DNA of 46,933 nucleotides from Saprospiraceae bacterium (GCA_020629615.1 JAHDCZ010000011.1:1-46933); one strand, 5' to 3'; shown: positions 10,172 to 19,966, counted from the first letter of the stretch. The notes: generated by a model not told the origin, from the letters alone. A program made the numbers and translations.

Positions 10172-10220
10172 AAATTCATTAGTTTTCAGCGATTTTAATG
10201 AAAGAATCGCCAAGGGACTG

Positions 10221-10228
10221 CAAAAATA
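10221..10228 (-). promoter_or_regulatory. Bacteroidota -7 promoter element for the DUF5686 gene
   Basis: TATTTTTG on the minus strand fits the Bacteroidota -7 consensus TAnnTTTG exactly. It sits about 50 bases upstream of the ATG at 10171. The upstream -33 partner is weak (TTTA with a 23-base spacer). It supports the shorter start for the DUF5686 protein. Confidence 0.5.
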
Positions 10229-10327
10229 CGAATCAAGGAACAATATCCCTGTTAAAGCGAAAAAATAGCTTCACTATCGTAACCAACGATTGTTTAAAAA
10301 AGCTCATATTTACCCTTTCAAATCAGC

Positions 10328-13300
10328 ATGATGTCCAACTTCTTCCAAAGGATTTATAATTACGTACAGAGGAGAAAATGGTTGATCCCATTTTGCTTTG
10401 TTTTAATTTTGAGTGCCTGTGGGCTATCACTTTGGACCAGCAAATTGGAAGAGGATATTACTAAAATTCTCCCCAACAACGAGGAGATCGATAAATTCAA
10501 TGAAGGCTTTTTAGATTCGGAAATGTCCAATCGCATGATTGTTCATTTGTCAACTGAAAAAGATAGTCTTTCTGATGAACTTGGGGAATTTTGTCAGCTC
10601 ATTGTAGATTCTCTTTCTTCCCCTTTCTATGATGAGGCCATCCGTTCGATCACTTATAAAATGGATGCTTCCCTGTTTCAAAATTTAAGTTCTAATATTC
10701 TTGAAAACTTGCCTTTGTTTTTGGAAGAAGAAGACTATCAAGTTATTGAACAATCGATCCAACCCGATGCTATTGAAGAACGCACCTACGGAGCATATAA
10801 GGCCCTTTTATCGCCTGCGAGTTTTGCTTTCAAAGATATTTTAAGGAAGGATCCTTTAGGATTTTCCAATCTGGTGTTTGAACAATTAACCAATTTTCAA
10901 TTAGATGACAATTTTGAGTTAAATAATGGATATTTAATCACGAAAGATAAAAAGCATTTGCTCTTTTTTATTTCACCTTTGACTAAAGTGAATGATTCTA
11001 GAAATGTCAATCAATTAATTAAAGACATAAAGGGTATTGGCAAACACTACGAAAAAAACTATTCCGATATAAAGTTTGAATATTTCGGAGGTCCTGCTAT
11101 TGCAGCAGCAAATTCTTTGCGGATCAAAAAAGATGTGAGTCTTACGGTAAGTATTGCATTGCTCAGCTTATTATTTATCATTACTTATTTCTATAAGGAT
11201 TGGAAAATATTTTTTTACATTCTGTTGCCGGTTTTAGCAGGAGCAGCGGCGGCCTTAGCCATAATTGGATTTGCAAAAACCAACTTGTCTATCATAGCAA
11301 TTGGTGTCGGATCAGTACTAATTGGAATTGGCATTGACTTTTCGATTCATTTATTTACACATTTCAAAAAAACAGGCAATGTACGTGAAGTGTTCAAAGA
11401 TGTCAGTTCTCCGATCCTCTTGAGTGCCATTACAACATCAACTGCTTTTTTATGTCTATATTTTGTGCGTTCTGAAGCGCTCCATGATCTTGGATTATTC
11501 GCTGCCTTGAGTGTATTTTGTGCCGCTGTTTTTGCATTATTGATCCTGCCCCATTTTTTTAGTAAGAAACCACAAAAAGTCTATAAAAAAACATTTATAG
11601 ATAAAATTGCTGCTTATCCATACCATAAAAACAAAATGCTTTCGATAGGCATTTTATGTCTTTTTGCCTTTTGCGCATTTTGGGCGCCCAATGTAGCCTT
11701 CGAAAAAAACCTGAACAACATCAATTATATGTCTCAGGAATTATTGGAAGCGGAAGAAAATATTAATTCAATTAGTGATGCCACTAAAAGAGGAATATAT
11801 CTCATTAGCATTGGAGAAAACTTAAATGAAGCACTAGATCATAGTTCAAACTTAGAACCCAAATTAAAAGAGTTAAAGGCGTCAGGAAAAATAGAATCCT
11901 TTTCAACTCCCAACCAACTGCTGAGCTCCGAAAGGATGCAACAAGAAAAAATAAAACGGTGGAAAGATTTCTGGACACCAGAAAAAATTGAATTCGTCGA
12001 AAGACAAATAATTGAACAGACCACAAAATTAAAATTTAAGGCGTCCGCTTTTAGTTCGTTTTTCGATCTATTGAAAAAAGACTTTAAACCTACGGGTCCC
12101 CAGAAACTAGATGAAGCAAGTGGCGGATTACTGAAGGATTATTATGCTGTCAAAGATGAGAATACGACGGTAACAACCATGATTCGTTTGGATCCAGAGG
12201 ATAAAAAGCATGTTCATGCGGCTTTCGCCGAAAGGGAAAAATTGGCGATTATTGACAAAGAATATATAGTCCATCAGTTTGTCGATACCTTAAAAACCGA
12301 TTTTAACAAATTGGTGTGGATATCTTTGCTGGTAGTTCTTATCCTCTTACATATTGTTTATGGTAGACCAGAATTGGCAATGGTTGCTTTTTTACCGATA
12401 TGTTTTTCATGGGTAATTACCTTGGGTTTAATGAATCTCATGGATATTAAATTTAATATTGTAAACATTATCATCACATCTTTCATTTTTGGACTAGGCA
12501 TAGATTATAGTATTTTTGTTCTTCGAGGTTTATTGCAAAAATATCGTACAGGAGAAGACAATTTGACTTCATACAAAACCTCCATTCTTTTATCTTCTTT
12601 TACAACACTTATTGGTATTGGAGTTTTGATATTTGCCAAACACCCTGCCTTAAAATCGATTGCCTCTATTTCACTCATTGGAATATTTTCTGTATTACTG
12701 GTCACATATATCTTGCAACCTTTAATTTTCAATTGGCTAACCGAAAAGAACGGTGAGAAAAGAGACTACCCATTGACTCTTTCTAATATGGGAAAAACTC
12801 TTTGGGTCTATTTCACTTTGGCCATGGGGTGTTTACTCCTTACAGTACTCGGAGTGATACTCCAGTTATTGTTTTTCATTCCTATTGAACTTAGAAAAAC
12901 CTTTTTTCATCATTGCATTTATTGGCTCTCAAAAGCATATATCAAAGTGTCATTTTTGAGTCGAGTCACATATCAAAATGAATCAAAAGAAGATTTTAGT
13001 AAGCCAAGTCTAATTGTAGCCAATCATAAATCTCTGATTGATACACCACTTTTTTTTCAGCTTACGCCGAAAGTATTAATTATCACAAATGATTGGGTAA
13101 ACAAATCTCCACTATATAGAATGATCTGCAAGTTTGCCGACTTTTATTCTATATCACGTGGAGCCGATGATTTATTAAACAAGCTCCAAGATCGTGTTAA
13201 TAAGGGCTATTCCATTGCCATATTCCCAGAAGGCACAAGATCAAAAACTGAGGAATTATTACGATTGAAAAAGGGATCATTTTATCTAGCAGAGAAACTT

Positions 13301-14161
13301 CAATTGGATATTGTACCAATGCTCATTCATGGCACACTCCCATTCCTATCCAAAGGAAATTTCTTTGGAAGAGCCAGCGATATCACGGTGAGAATAAAAG
13401 AAAGAATTCCGCACTCGTCAGGCAAGTTTGGAAATGATTATTCAACTTTCACTAAATCCTTTGGCAAATGGTTTAAGGAGCAATATCGCATAATTCGTAA
13501 GGACAGAGAAACAGTAGATTACCATCGAGAAGAAATAATATACAACTACATATACAAAGGTCCAATTACGGAACATTATACTAGAGTAAAAACAAGAATG
13601 GAAGAAAATTATAAAATCTTCGATTCTATTATATCTCATGATTCGCTCATAACCGATTTGGGTTGCGGTTTAGGGCATATGACCTTTTTCTTGGGTAAAA
13701 CCAGACCCAATCGTAAATTTATCTCAATGGACTACGATTGTAATAAAGTTGAGATTGCCAATAATTGTGCGATCAAAACTTCCAATATGCGATTTAGTTG
13801 CGCTGATGTTAGAAGTTTCGAACTAGAAAACTCGGACGTTTTTATCATTTCCGACATGCTCCATTATTTAAAACCGAAGGAACAATTTCAACTTTTGGAA
13901 CGATGTCTAAACAAATTAAATCCAGGAGGAAAAATCATCTTAAGGGATGGAGATCGTGACTTAGAAAAACGTCATGAAGGAACCAAATGGACTGAAATAT
14001 TTTCTACAAAAATGGGCTTCAATAAGACAGCAAATGAATTGCATTTTATTTCTGGTCAAGAATTAAAAAACTGGTGTGTTCAACGAGAACTAAAACTTAG
14101 CAAATTGGATGAGACTAAATTCACTTCTAATGTTATTTTTGTCATTGAAAACACAAATTAA
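10328..14161 (+). CDS. Trifunctional MMPL/RND transporter - lysophospholipid acyltransferase - SAM methyltransferase fusion
   Basis: A 1277-residue fusion protein. Residues 1-about 800 form an MMPL/RND-type transporter. It has one TM near 18, a periplasmic loop, and a five-TM bundle around 268-415 with GIGIDFSIHLFTH. A second loop and TM set (about 660-800) carries GLGIDYSIFVLRG. After another TM near 825 comes a PlsC-like acyltransferase with NHKSLID (HX4D, near 899) and FPEGTRS (near 966). From about 1080 there is a class I methyltransferase with DLGCGLGH near 1109. Inference: it exports or flips the pigment lipid and also acylates and methylates it. First gene of the plus arm; the next gene follows by 23 bases. 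Similar fusions exist in other Bacteroidota pigment clusters as far as I recall. Confidence 0.88.
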   Translation: MMSNFFQRIYNYVQRRKWLIPFCFVLILSACGLSLWTSKLEEDITKILPNNEEIDKFNEGFLDSEMSNRMIVHLSTEKDSLSDELGEFCQLIVDSLSSPFYDEAIRSITYKMDASLFQNLSSNILENLPLFLEEEDYQVIEQSIQPDAIEERTYGAYKALLSPASFAFKDILRKDPLGFSNLVFEQLTNFQLDDNFELNNGYLITKDKKHLLFFISPLTKVNDSRNVNQLIKDIKGIGKHYEKNYSDIKFEYFGGPAIAAANSLRIKKDVSLTVSIALLSLLFIITYFYKDWKIFFYILLPVLAGAAAALAIIGFAKTNLSIIAIGVGSVLIGIGIDFSIHLFTHFKKTGNVREVFKDVSSPILLSAITTSTAFLCLYFVRSEALHDLGLFAALSVFCAAVFALLILPHFFSKKPQKVYKKTFIDKIAAYPYHKNKMLSIGILCLFAFCAFWAPNVAFEKNLNNINYMSQELLEAEENINSISDATKRGIYLISIGENLNEALDHSSNLEPKLKELKASGKIESFSTPNQLLSSERMQQEKIKRWKDFWTPEKIEFVERQIIEQTTKLKFKASAFSSFFDLLKKDFKPTGPQKLDEASGGLLKDYYAVKDENTTVTTMIRLDPEDKKHVHAAFAEREKLAIIDKEYIVHQFVDTLKTDFNKLVWISLLVVLILLHIVYGRPELAMVAFLPICFSWVITLGLMNLMDIKFNIVNIIITSFIFGLGIDYSIFVLRGLLQKYRTGEDNLTSYKTSILLSSFTTLIGIGVLIFAKHPALKSIASISLIGIFSVLLVTYILQPLIFNWLTEKNGEKRDYPLTLSNMGKTLWVYFTLAMGCLLLTVLGVILQLLFFIPIELRKTFFHHCIYWLSKAYIKVSFLSRVTYQNESKEDFSKPSLIVANHKSLIDTPLFFQLTPKVLIITNDWVNKSPLYRMICKFADFYSISRGADDLLNKLQDRVNKGYSIAIFPEGTRSKTEELLRLKKGSFYLAEKLQLDIVPMLIHGTLPFLSKGNFFGRASDITVRIKERIPHSSGKFGNDYSTFTKSFGKWFKEQYRIIRKDRETVDYHREEIIYNYIYKGPITEHYTRVKTRMEENYKIFDSIISHDSLITDLGCGLGHMTFFLGKTRPNRKFISMDYDCNKVEIANNCAIKTSNMRFSCADVRSFELENSDVFIISDMLHYLKPKEQFQLLERCLNKLNPGGKIILRDGDRDLEKRHEGTKWTEIFSTKMGFNKTANELHFISGQELKNWCVQRELKLSKLDETKFTSNVIFVIENTN
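12220..12232 (-). repeat. Recurring motif copy on the minus strand (13 of 14 bases)
   Basis: Reads TTCGGCGAAAGCC on the minus strand, matching the ATTCGGCGAAAGCC motif except for its first base. It lies within the transporter domain coding sequence. Confidence 0.5.
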
Positions 14162-14184
14162 TCCTAAAACACATAGAAAAACAA

Positions 14185-15705
14185 ATGCAAAAGCCTTATG
14201 ATGTCGTGATAATAGGTAGTGGTCTTGGAGGACTCGAATGCGCTTATATCCTTGCTCAGGAGGGTCACAAAGTATGTGTTCTAGAAAAGAATAGACAATA
14301 TGGAGGTTGTCTTCAAATTTTCTCTCGTGACAAAGTAATCTTTGACACTGGGGTTCATTACATCGGAGGTTTAGACAAAGGACAAAACTTATATCAATAT
14401 TGGAATTACTTCGGACTGATGGATAATCTGAAGCTGCGGAAAATGGATGAGGATGGTTTTGACCACATTAGTTTTGGTGATGACCCAACTCCATATAAGC
14501 ACGCCATGGGCTATAGTGGATTTGAAGAAGAACTTATAAGACAGTTTCCAAAAGAAGTGGCAGGAATAAAAAAATATATCTCCAAGATCAAAGAGGTTTG
14601 TCAGTTCTTTCCTTTATACAATGTTAGAGAAAAAACGGATCATTCGTTTGACACTCAATATTTAAGTATTAATACTAAGGACTTTATTGCCGAATGTACG
14701 CAAGATGTTTTATTGCAAAATGTGCTTGCAGGATCAAATGCTCTTTATGCCGGATATGCAGATCGAACCCCACTATACGTTCACGCTTTGGTAATTAATA
14801 CTTACATTGAAAGTTCTTATAAATGTATTGATGGAGGCGGTCAAATAACTCGTCATTTTGAGCGCTCCTTGAAGTCCATGGGATGTGACCTCTTCAATTA
14901 TGCTGAAGTTAAACAGCTTCATATAAGTCAGGGCGAGGCGACTTCCGTCGAATTGAAAGATGGGAGGATCATAGAAGGAAAACAGTTCATTTCTAACATT
15001 CATCCAAAAGCAACAATGGATCTTGTTGCCTCAGGTATCATAAGAAAATCCTATAGAAATAGAATGTCCAATTTGGAAAATAGTATATCGGTTTTTACCG
15101 TACATATTGTATTCAAAGAGGATAGTTTTGAGTATCTGAATTATAATATTTATCATCATGGCACTCAAGACGCTTGGTCTTCGGTTAATTATAAAAAAGA
15201 AGAATGGCCCGAAAGTTTTGCCGCTTTTGTTCCTGCAGATTCCAAATCTGAAAAATATGCTACGGGTATGAATGTTATGGCTTACATGAATTATTCTGAA
15301 TTAGAAAAGTGGTCAAATACATTTAACACCATACCTAAAAACCGAAGTGATCGTAGTCAAGAATACCAAGATTGGAAAATCGAAAAGGCCGAATTACTCA
15401 TTGATAAATTATCTGTGAAATTTCCAAATATTCGAGAAAAAATTAAGTCTTACTATACTTCTACTCCTCTCTCATTTCGAGATTATATCGGCACTCAAGA
15501 TGGTTCTCTCTATGGCGTCAGAAAAGATTATAGAGATCCTCTAAGGACTTATATTTCTCCAAAAACTAAGATTCCAAATTTATTCTTAACAGGTCAAAAT
15601 TTGAATATGCATGGAATGTTGGGAGTAACTGTGGGATCTATTGTAACTTGTGCTCAATTTATGGACAACAACTACCTCGTTCGAAAAATCAAAGCAGCCA
15701 ATTAA
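14185..15705 (+). CDS. CrtI-like FAD-dependent oxidoreductase (plus arm)
   Basis: A 506-residue flavoprotein of the phytoene-desaturase-like family. The N-terminal Rossmann motif is VVIIGSGLGGLECAYILA (GSGLGG at 11-16), followed by VLEKNRQYGGCLQIF and FDTGVHYIGG. The C-terminal FAD signature is LFLTGQNLNMHGMLG near 470. No carotenoid genes (crtB, crtE) lie nearby. It therefore more likely acts on the polyene or aryl product (dehydrogenation, isomerisation or saturation) than on carotenoids. A second, related enzyme is encoded at 21966-23558. It sits 23 bases after the transporter gene and 13 bases before the C45 hydrolase start. Confidence 0.88.
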   Translation: MQKPYDVVIIGSGLGGLECAYILAQEGHKVCVLEKNRQYGGCLQIFSRDKVIFDTGVHYIGGLDKGQNLYQYWNYFGLMDNLKLRKMDEDGFDHISFGDDPTPYKHAMGYSGFEEELIRQFPKEVAGIKKYISKIKEVCQFFPLYNVREKTDHSFDTQYLSINTKDFIAECTQDVLLQNVLAGSNALYAGYADRTPLYVHALVINTYIESSYKCIDGGGQITRHFERSLKSMGCDLFNYAEVKQLHISQGEATSVELKDGRIIEGKQFISNIHPKATMDLVASGIIRKSYRNRMSNLENSISVFTVHIVFKEDSFEYLNYNIYHHGTQDAWSSVNYKKEEWPESFAAFVPADSKSEKYATGMNVMAYMNYSELEKWSNTFNTIPKNRSDRSQEYQDWKIEKAELLIDKLSVKFPNIREKIKSYYTSTPLSFRDYIGTQDGSLYGVRKDYRDPLRTYISPKTKIPNLFLTGQNLNMHGMLGVTVGSIVTCAQFMDNNYLVRKIKAAN

Positions 15706-15718
15706 AACGAGATTATCC

Positions 15719-17371
15719 ATGCCACTAAAAAAGAGATATAGAATATTCGCGGTTCTATCGGTTCTATTACTATTTGCTGTGCTCTTGTTTATTTGGCTCA
15801 TTTACATTTCTCCACCTGAAGTGAAAGATAAGAGCGCTCTTGACGTTCCTAGAATTAAGATATCAGATACTCACTATACTCATGGGAATAATTGGTTGAG
15901 AAAAAATAAATACGGAATATGGGAAATGTATATTGAAGGAGATCCCTTTGATCGAGGTGTATCAATCGGTTGTCTTTCTGAAGAACTATTGGAATATCAA
16001 GAAAAAGCCTTTGTAGATGGTGTATACAAATTGCTCCCCCAAGGCTTTATGGTCCATTTTTTAAAATTAATGGTTGCTTGGCAAAATAGAAATTTACCAG
16101 ATTATATTCCTGTTGAATATCAAAAAGAAATAGCTGGATTTTCAAGATATGCAAGTGACGACTATGACTACATCGGACCTAAATATCACCGCAAGTTATT
16201 GTTTCATGCGGCTCATGACATTGGCCACACCGTACAAAATATGGGATTGGTGGGTTGCAGTGCTTTTGCGGCCTGGGGTAACAAAACAGAAGATGGACAG
16301 ATTATAACAGGTAGAAATTTTGACTTTTACGTAGGAGATGAATTTAAAGAAAATAAACTTCTACTATTTCTAAAACCAAATTCAGGCTATGGATTTGTGT
16401 CGTATTCATGGGCAGGAATGCTCGGGGTACTCTCTGGAATGAATGAAAGAGGTCTATCTATTAGCTTAAATGCAGGACCACCAGAAATGCCCAAAGCTTC
16501 AAAAACACCCGTTTCGATATTAGGAAGGCATATCCTTCAATACGCCTCAAACATTGAAGAGGCTATCAATATTGCCAACGACTTTGAAACCTTTGTCTCT
16601 GAAAGTTTTTTGATCTGTTCAGCGGATGATGGACGTTGCATTATTATTGAAAAATCTCCAGATACTTTGGCCATAGTGGAAGCCAATGACAAACTTCTCA
16701 TTAGTACCAATCATTTTCAGTCAAAGTTATTTAACGATTTGAAATCGAACCTCGAATTTAAAAAGGAATCGTCTACCTTAAGGAGATCTCAACGCCTTAG
16801 TACATTATTGAAAGATACAATCTTGAACCCCGATCTCGCAGTGGCTACACTTCGTGATAGAGGTGGAAATAAAAGTGAATTATTTGGAATGGGTAATGAA
16901 GAAAATATCAATATTCTTTTGGCTCATCATTCGATCCTTTTTCAACCAGAATCATTGACAACTTGGGTATCGGTTGGATTAAATCCGATGAATGAGTTTA
17001 TTAAATATGATATATCTTCTTTCTTTAACTCTTCACCAAAATCAGATTTTTTCAAATTTGATGAATTTATTCCTTCATCGGAATGGACAAAGAGTCAGGA
17101 GTATGTACGTTATACCACCTATCATAAATTGTATAATGAGTTAGAAGACAAAATAAGAACAGATCAAAAACTCAGTAGAGAGCAATTTGATTCACTCATT
17201 CAATTGAATCCGCAGCTGTATAAAGCATATTCTTTAGCTGGACTTTATTATTCTGATCAGGGAGAATGCGAAATATCAGAATCATATTTAAAGAGCGCCT
17301 TGACAAAAATTATCCCATGGAAAAAAGACGAGCTCGAAATTCAAAAGGCGCTTAACGAATGTCAATTATAA
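15719..17371 (+). CDS. C45-family autoproteolytic acyltransferase/hydrolase (Ntn fold), membrane-anchored
   Basis: From the ATG at 15719 the protein has 550 residues. The frame extends upstream to 15650 inside the CrtI-like gene, but that part has no leader features. The N-terminus has a basic stretch and one TM (about 6-29), suggesting a membrane-anchored protein with an external domain. The Ntn-hydrolase part shows GLVGCSAFAAWG with Cys180 as the likely autoproteolysis site and nucleophile. GRNFDFYVGDE follows, then SYSWAGMLGVLSGMNERGLSISLN. The C-terminal 60 residues look TPR-like. The family includes acyl-CoA:6-aminopenicillanate acyltransferase, so acyl transfer to, or hydrolysis of, a pigment ester or amide is plausible. 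The actual substrate is unknown. Confidence 0.82.
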   Translation: MPLKKRYRIFAVLSVLLLFAVLLFIWLIYISPPEVKDKSALDVPRIKISDTHYTHGNNWLRKNKYGIWEMYIEGDPFDRGVSIGCLSEELLEYQEKAFVDGVYKLLPQGFMVHFLKLMVAWQNRNLPDYIPVEYQKEIAGFSRYASDDYDYIGPKYHRKLLFHAAHDIGHTVQNMGLVGCSAFAAWGNKTEDGQIITGRNFDFYVGDEFKENKLLLFLKPNSGYGFVSYSWAGMLGVLSGMNERGLSISLNAGPPEMPKASKTPVSILGRHILQYASNIEEAINIANDFETFVSESFLICSADDGRCIIIEKSPDTLAIVEANDKLLISTNHFQSKLFNDLKSNLEFKKESSTLRRSQRLSTLLKDTILNPDLAVATLRDRGGNKSELFGMGNEENINILLAHHSILFQPESLTTWVSVGLNPMNEFIKYDISSFFNSSPKSDFFKFDEFIPSSEWTKSQEYVRYTTYHKLYNELEDKIRTDQKLSREQFDSLIQLNPQLYKAYSLAGLYYSDQGECEISESYLKSALTKIIPWKKDELEIQKALNECQL

Positions 17372-17379
17372 TCAAATAA

Positions 17380-18672
17380 ATGATTCACTCAATCGAACAT
17401 ACCAATAGAGAACAAATAGAACACTTTAAACTTGCCAAACTTAAAGCTAGTTTATTGTATTTAGAAAGTTTCTCACCGTATTATCAATCCCTTTTTAGAA
17501 AACATAATATCAATCTTGATATACAGAGTTTCGAAAATTTAGGGCAAATTCCTTGTACGACTAAGACAGATTTACAAAATAATAATCTTGATTTTTTGTG
17601 TGTCCCTAAATCAGAAATCGCTGAATGGACCACTACCTCAGGTACTCTTGGAAGTCCTGTATCCTTTGGTTTGACACAGAACGACTTGAAACGTTTGGGT
17701 AGAAATGAAGCAAGGTCTTTGATGATAACAGATTGTCGACCATCAGACACGATCCAACTCATGGTTACTTTAGACAAGCGATTCATGGCTGGACTCGCCT
17801 ATTATCTTGGGGCACAAAATTTTGGTTGTGCAACTGTCAGAGTAGGTTCTGGTAGTCCCGGCTTACAGATCGATTCTTTGATTCGATTTAAAGCAAATGT
17901 AATTGTAGCAGTACCTTCTTTTTTATTAAAGGTTTTAGAATTCGCTGAAAAGCAAAAAAATGATCTCGAAGAAATACAAGTTGAAAAAGTAATTTGTATT
18001 GGAGAGCCTGTACGAAATTTGGATGGAACATTAAACAATCTAGGAGAACGATTAAAGAGTAAATGGCCTAAGACAAAATTTTTCTCTACTTATGCTTCTA
18101 CTGAAATGTCAACAGCTATAACAGAATGTAATGCCTGTCATGGAGGACATATCCCTGCAGATTTAATTCATGTGGAGTTACTGGATGAGGAAGGTAACAA
18201 TGTTCCACACGGTGAACCCGGAGAGGTAACCATTACAACTTTTGATCTTGAGGCAATGCCATTATTGCGTTATAGGACCGGTGACATCTGTAAGTTTTTA
18301 ATTGGTGATTGCCCATGCGGAAATAAAACTCAACGATTAAGTCCGGTACTAGGACGAAAAAAACAAATGATAAAATATAAAGGAACAACCCTATTTCCTG
18401 AAAGTATCTACGAATTAATGAATGGTGTAGAATGGATCAAAGATTATATTGTCGTCTTAGATACGAATGAGCTTGATACTGATGATCTAAGTGTAATGAT
18501 GTCCGTCGATGAAGAATTATATAATCAAAACGAATTGGAATATTTAGAAGAATTATTCCGCACCCATATTCGCGTAAAGCCAAAAATAGAATTAAAATCA
18601 GCTATAGAAATACGAAAAATCAAATTTCCCAGTTCAAGTAGAAAGCCTTTAAAGTTATTAGATAAAAGGTAA
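17380..18672 (+). CDS. PaaK-like adenylate-forming ligase
   Basis: A 430-residue enzyme of the phenylacetate-CoA ligase (PaaK/CapK) branch. The P-loop-like motif is TTSGTLGSPV (84-93), a variant of TSGTTGxP. YASTEMS lies near 240, and LLRYRTGDICKF near 295. Cysteines in ECNACHGG and DCPCGN could bind a metal, as in some relatives. It probably activates an aromatic acid such as 4-coumarate for loading on CoA or ACP. A second ligase of a different branch sits at 23560-24990, so the two may activate different acids. It starts eight bases after the C45 gene stop. Confidence 0.83.
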   Translation: MIHSIEHTNREQIEHFKLAKLKASLLYLESFSPYYQSLFRKHNINLDIQSFENLGQIPCTTKTDLQNNNLDFLCVPKSEIAEWTTTSGTLGSPVSFGLTQNDLKRLGRNEARSLMITDCRPSDTIQLMVTLDKRFMAGLAYYLGAQNFGCATVRVGSGSPGLQIDSLIRFKANVIVAVPSFLLKVLEFAEKQKNDLEEIQVEKVICIGEPVRNLDGTLNNLGERLKSKWPKTKFFSTYASTEMSTAITECNACHGGHIPADLIHVELLDEEGNNVPHGEPGEVTITTFDLEAMPLLRYRTGDICKFLIGDCPCGNKTQRLSPVLGRKKQMIKYKGTTLFPESIYELMNGVEWIKDYIVVLDTNELDTDDLSVMMSVDEELYNQNELEYLEELFRTHIRVKPKIELKSAIEIRKIKFPSSSRKPLKLLDKR

Positions 18673-18704
18673 AATAGTCATATCTTGATTTAAAATATAT
18701 TCTT

Positions 18705-19961
18705 ATGAGCCAAAGTGTTGAAAGTGTAGACATCTTAATCATTGGAGCAGGTCCTTCTGGTTGTGTAGCGGCATCCATTGCCAATCAACAAGGTTATAAG
18801 GTTAAAATCGTGGAAAGAAGTAAATTTCCGCGATTTGTAATTGGCGAAAGCCTCTTACCGAAATGTATGGAACATTTGGAAGAAGCTGGATTTATGGAAG
18901 TGCTAAAGGAGCAAAATTATCAGAAAAAACACGGCGCAAAGTTTATTAGAGGCGATAAAGAATGTCTTTTCGATTTTGCCGAACAATATACTCAAGGTTG
19001 GACGTGGACATGGCAGGTTCCAAGAGATCACTTTGACCAAGTTCTTGCAACGGAAGTTCAGAAAATGGGAGTTGATGTGAGTTTTCAATCAACTGTAACT
19101 GATGTGGAGTTTAGAGGAAGTGACTCCACCACAACTATAGAAAAAGTAGACGGATCGAAGCAAAAAATCAATGCCAAGTTCATCATTGACTCAAGTGGCT
19201 ACGGTAGAGTTTTACCGCGTTTATTGAATTTGGAAAAGCAAGGAGAATCTCCTGCACGAAAGGCTATTTTTACACATCTCACGGACACAATTCGTCCTCA
19301 AGGTCCTGATGGCCAGCAAATAACTTTTGTGATCCATAAAAGAGATGTTTGGATGTGGATCATCCCGTTTTCAAATGGCAATACTTCCATCGGATTTGTT
19401 GGAAACAGCGATTATATAGATTCATTTGAAGGTGCAACTAAGGATGAAAAGATTTCTAAGATGATCCAGGATGTTCCACAGATGAGGGATCGTTTCGCCA
19501 ATCAAACTACTCAAGTAAAAGCACATCAAATAGAAACTTATGCTGTTTCTTCAAAACAATTGCATGGAGAAGGCTTTGTTATAACTGGAAACAGTTCAGA
19601 ATTTATAGATCCCATTTTTTCATCTGGTGTAACATTCGCCACGCAATCAGGATTATTGGCTGGTAAAATTGTAGGTAAACACTTGCGAGGAGAGTCAGTT
19701 GACTGGGAAGGTGAATACATCAATCACATTTATCAGGGTATTGATACATTCCGTACTTATGTTACTTCATGGTACGATGGAAGTTTACAAGATATCTTTT
19801 TCTACACAAGTGATAGTGAGAAACAACCTTCAAATGTTAATCTCAAACGTCAAATTTGCTCAGTATTAGCTGGATACGTCTGGGATAAAACCAATCCTTT
19901 TGTACGAAAACACGAAAAGGCTGTTAGTTCACTTTCTCGCGTTATACGTATGAGTTCTTAA
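18705..19961 (+). CDS. Flavin-dependent halogenase-like / FAD monooxygenase-like enzyme
   Basis: A 418-residue flavoprotein. It has the GxGxxG motif (IIGAGPSG, 14-19 region) and FVIGESLLP (45-52), typical of phenolic halogenases and related monooxygenases. KKHGAKF (74-80) contains lysines where halogenases carry the catalytic Lys. WMWIIP near 215-220 fits the halogenase signature WxWxIP. STFATQSG-type FAD-contact sequence (SGVTFATQSG) appears near 310. Chlorinated flexirubins are known from Bacteroidota, so ring halogenation is a reasonable role, but hydroxylation cannot be excluded. It is the last gene of the plus arm. Its stop lies five bases from the stop of the converging gene. Confidence 0.75.
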   Translation: MSQSVESVDILIIGAGPSGCVAASIANQQGYKVKIVERSKFPRFVIGESLLPKCMEHLEEAGFMEVLKEQNYQKKHGAKFIRGDKECLFDFAEQYTQGWTWTWQVPRDHFDQVLATEVQKMGVDVSFQSTVTDVEFRGSDSTTTIEKVDGSKQKINAKFIIDSSGYGRVLPRLLNLEKQGESPARKAIFTHLTDTIRPQGPDGQQITFVIHKRDVWMWIIPFSNGNTSIGFVGNSDYIDSFEGATKDEKISKMIQDVPQMRDRFANQTTQVKAHQIETYAVSSKQLHGEGFVITGNSSEFIDPIFSSGVTFATQSGLLAGKIVGKHLRGESVDWEGEYINHIYQGIDTFRTYVTSWYDGSLQDIFFYTSDSEKQPSNVNLKRQICSVLAGYVWDKTNPFVRKHEKAVSSLSRVIRMSS

Positions 19962-19966
19962 TATTT

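Noticed and set aside
10172-10243. N-terminal extension of the DUF5686 protein
   Set aside because: It would place the TATTTTTG promoter element within the gene and spoil the signal peptide.
10311-10318. Promoter element TACCCTTT before the transporter fusion gene
   Set aside because: It fits TAnnTTTG poorly and would leave only a few bases of leader. The real promoter is probably in 10244-10327 but cannot be fixed.
14185-15705. Carotenoid biosynthesis cluster (because of CrtI-like enzymes)
   Set aside because: No phytoene synthase, GGPP synthase or lycopene cyclase is present. The neighbours are ketosynthases, ACPs and an aromatic lyase.
15650-15718. N-terminal extension of the C45 hydrolase
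   Set aside because: It overlaps the end of the CrtI-like gene and has no leader-like sequence. The ATG at 15719 gives a normal basic-plus-TM start.
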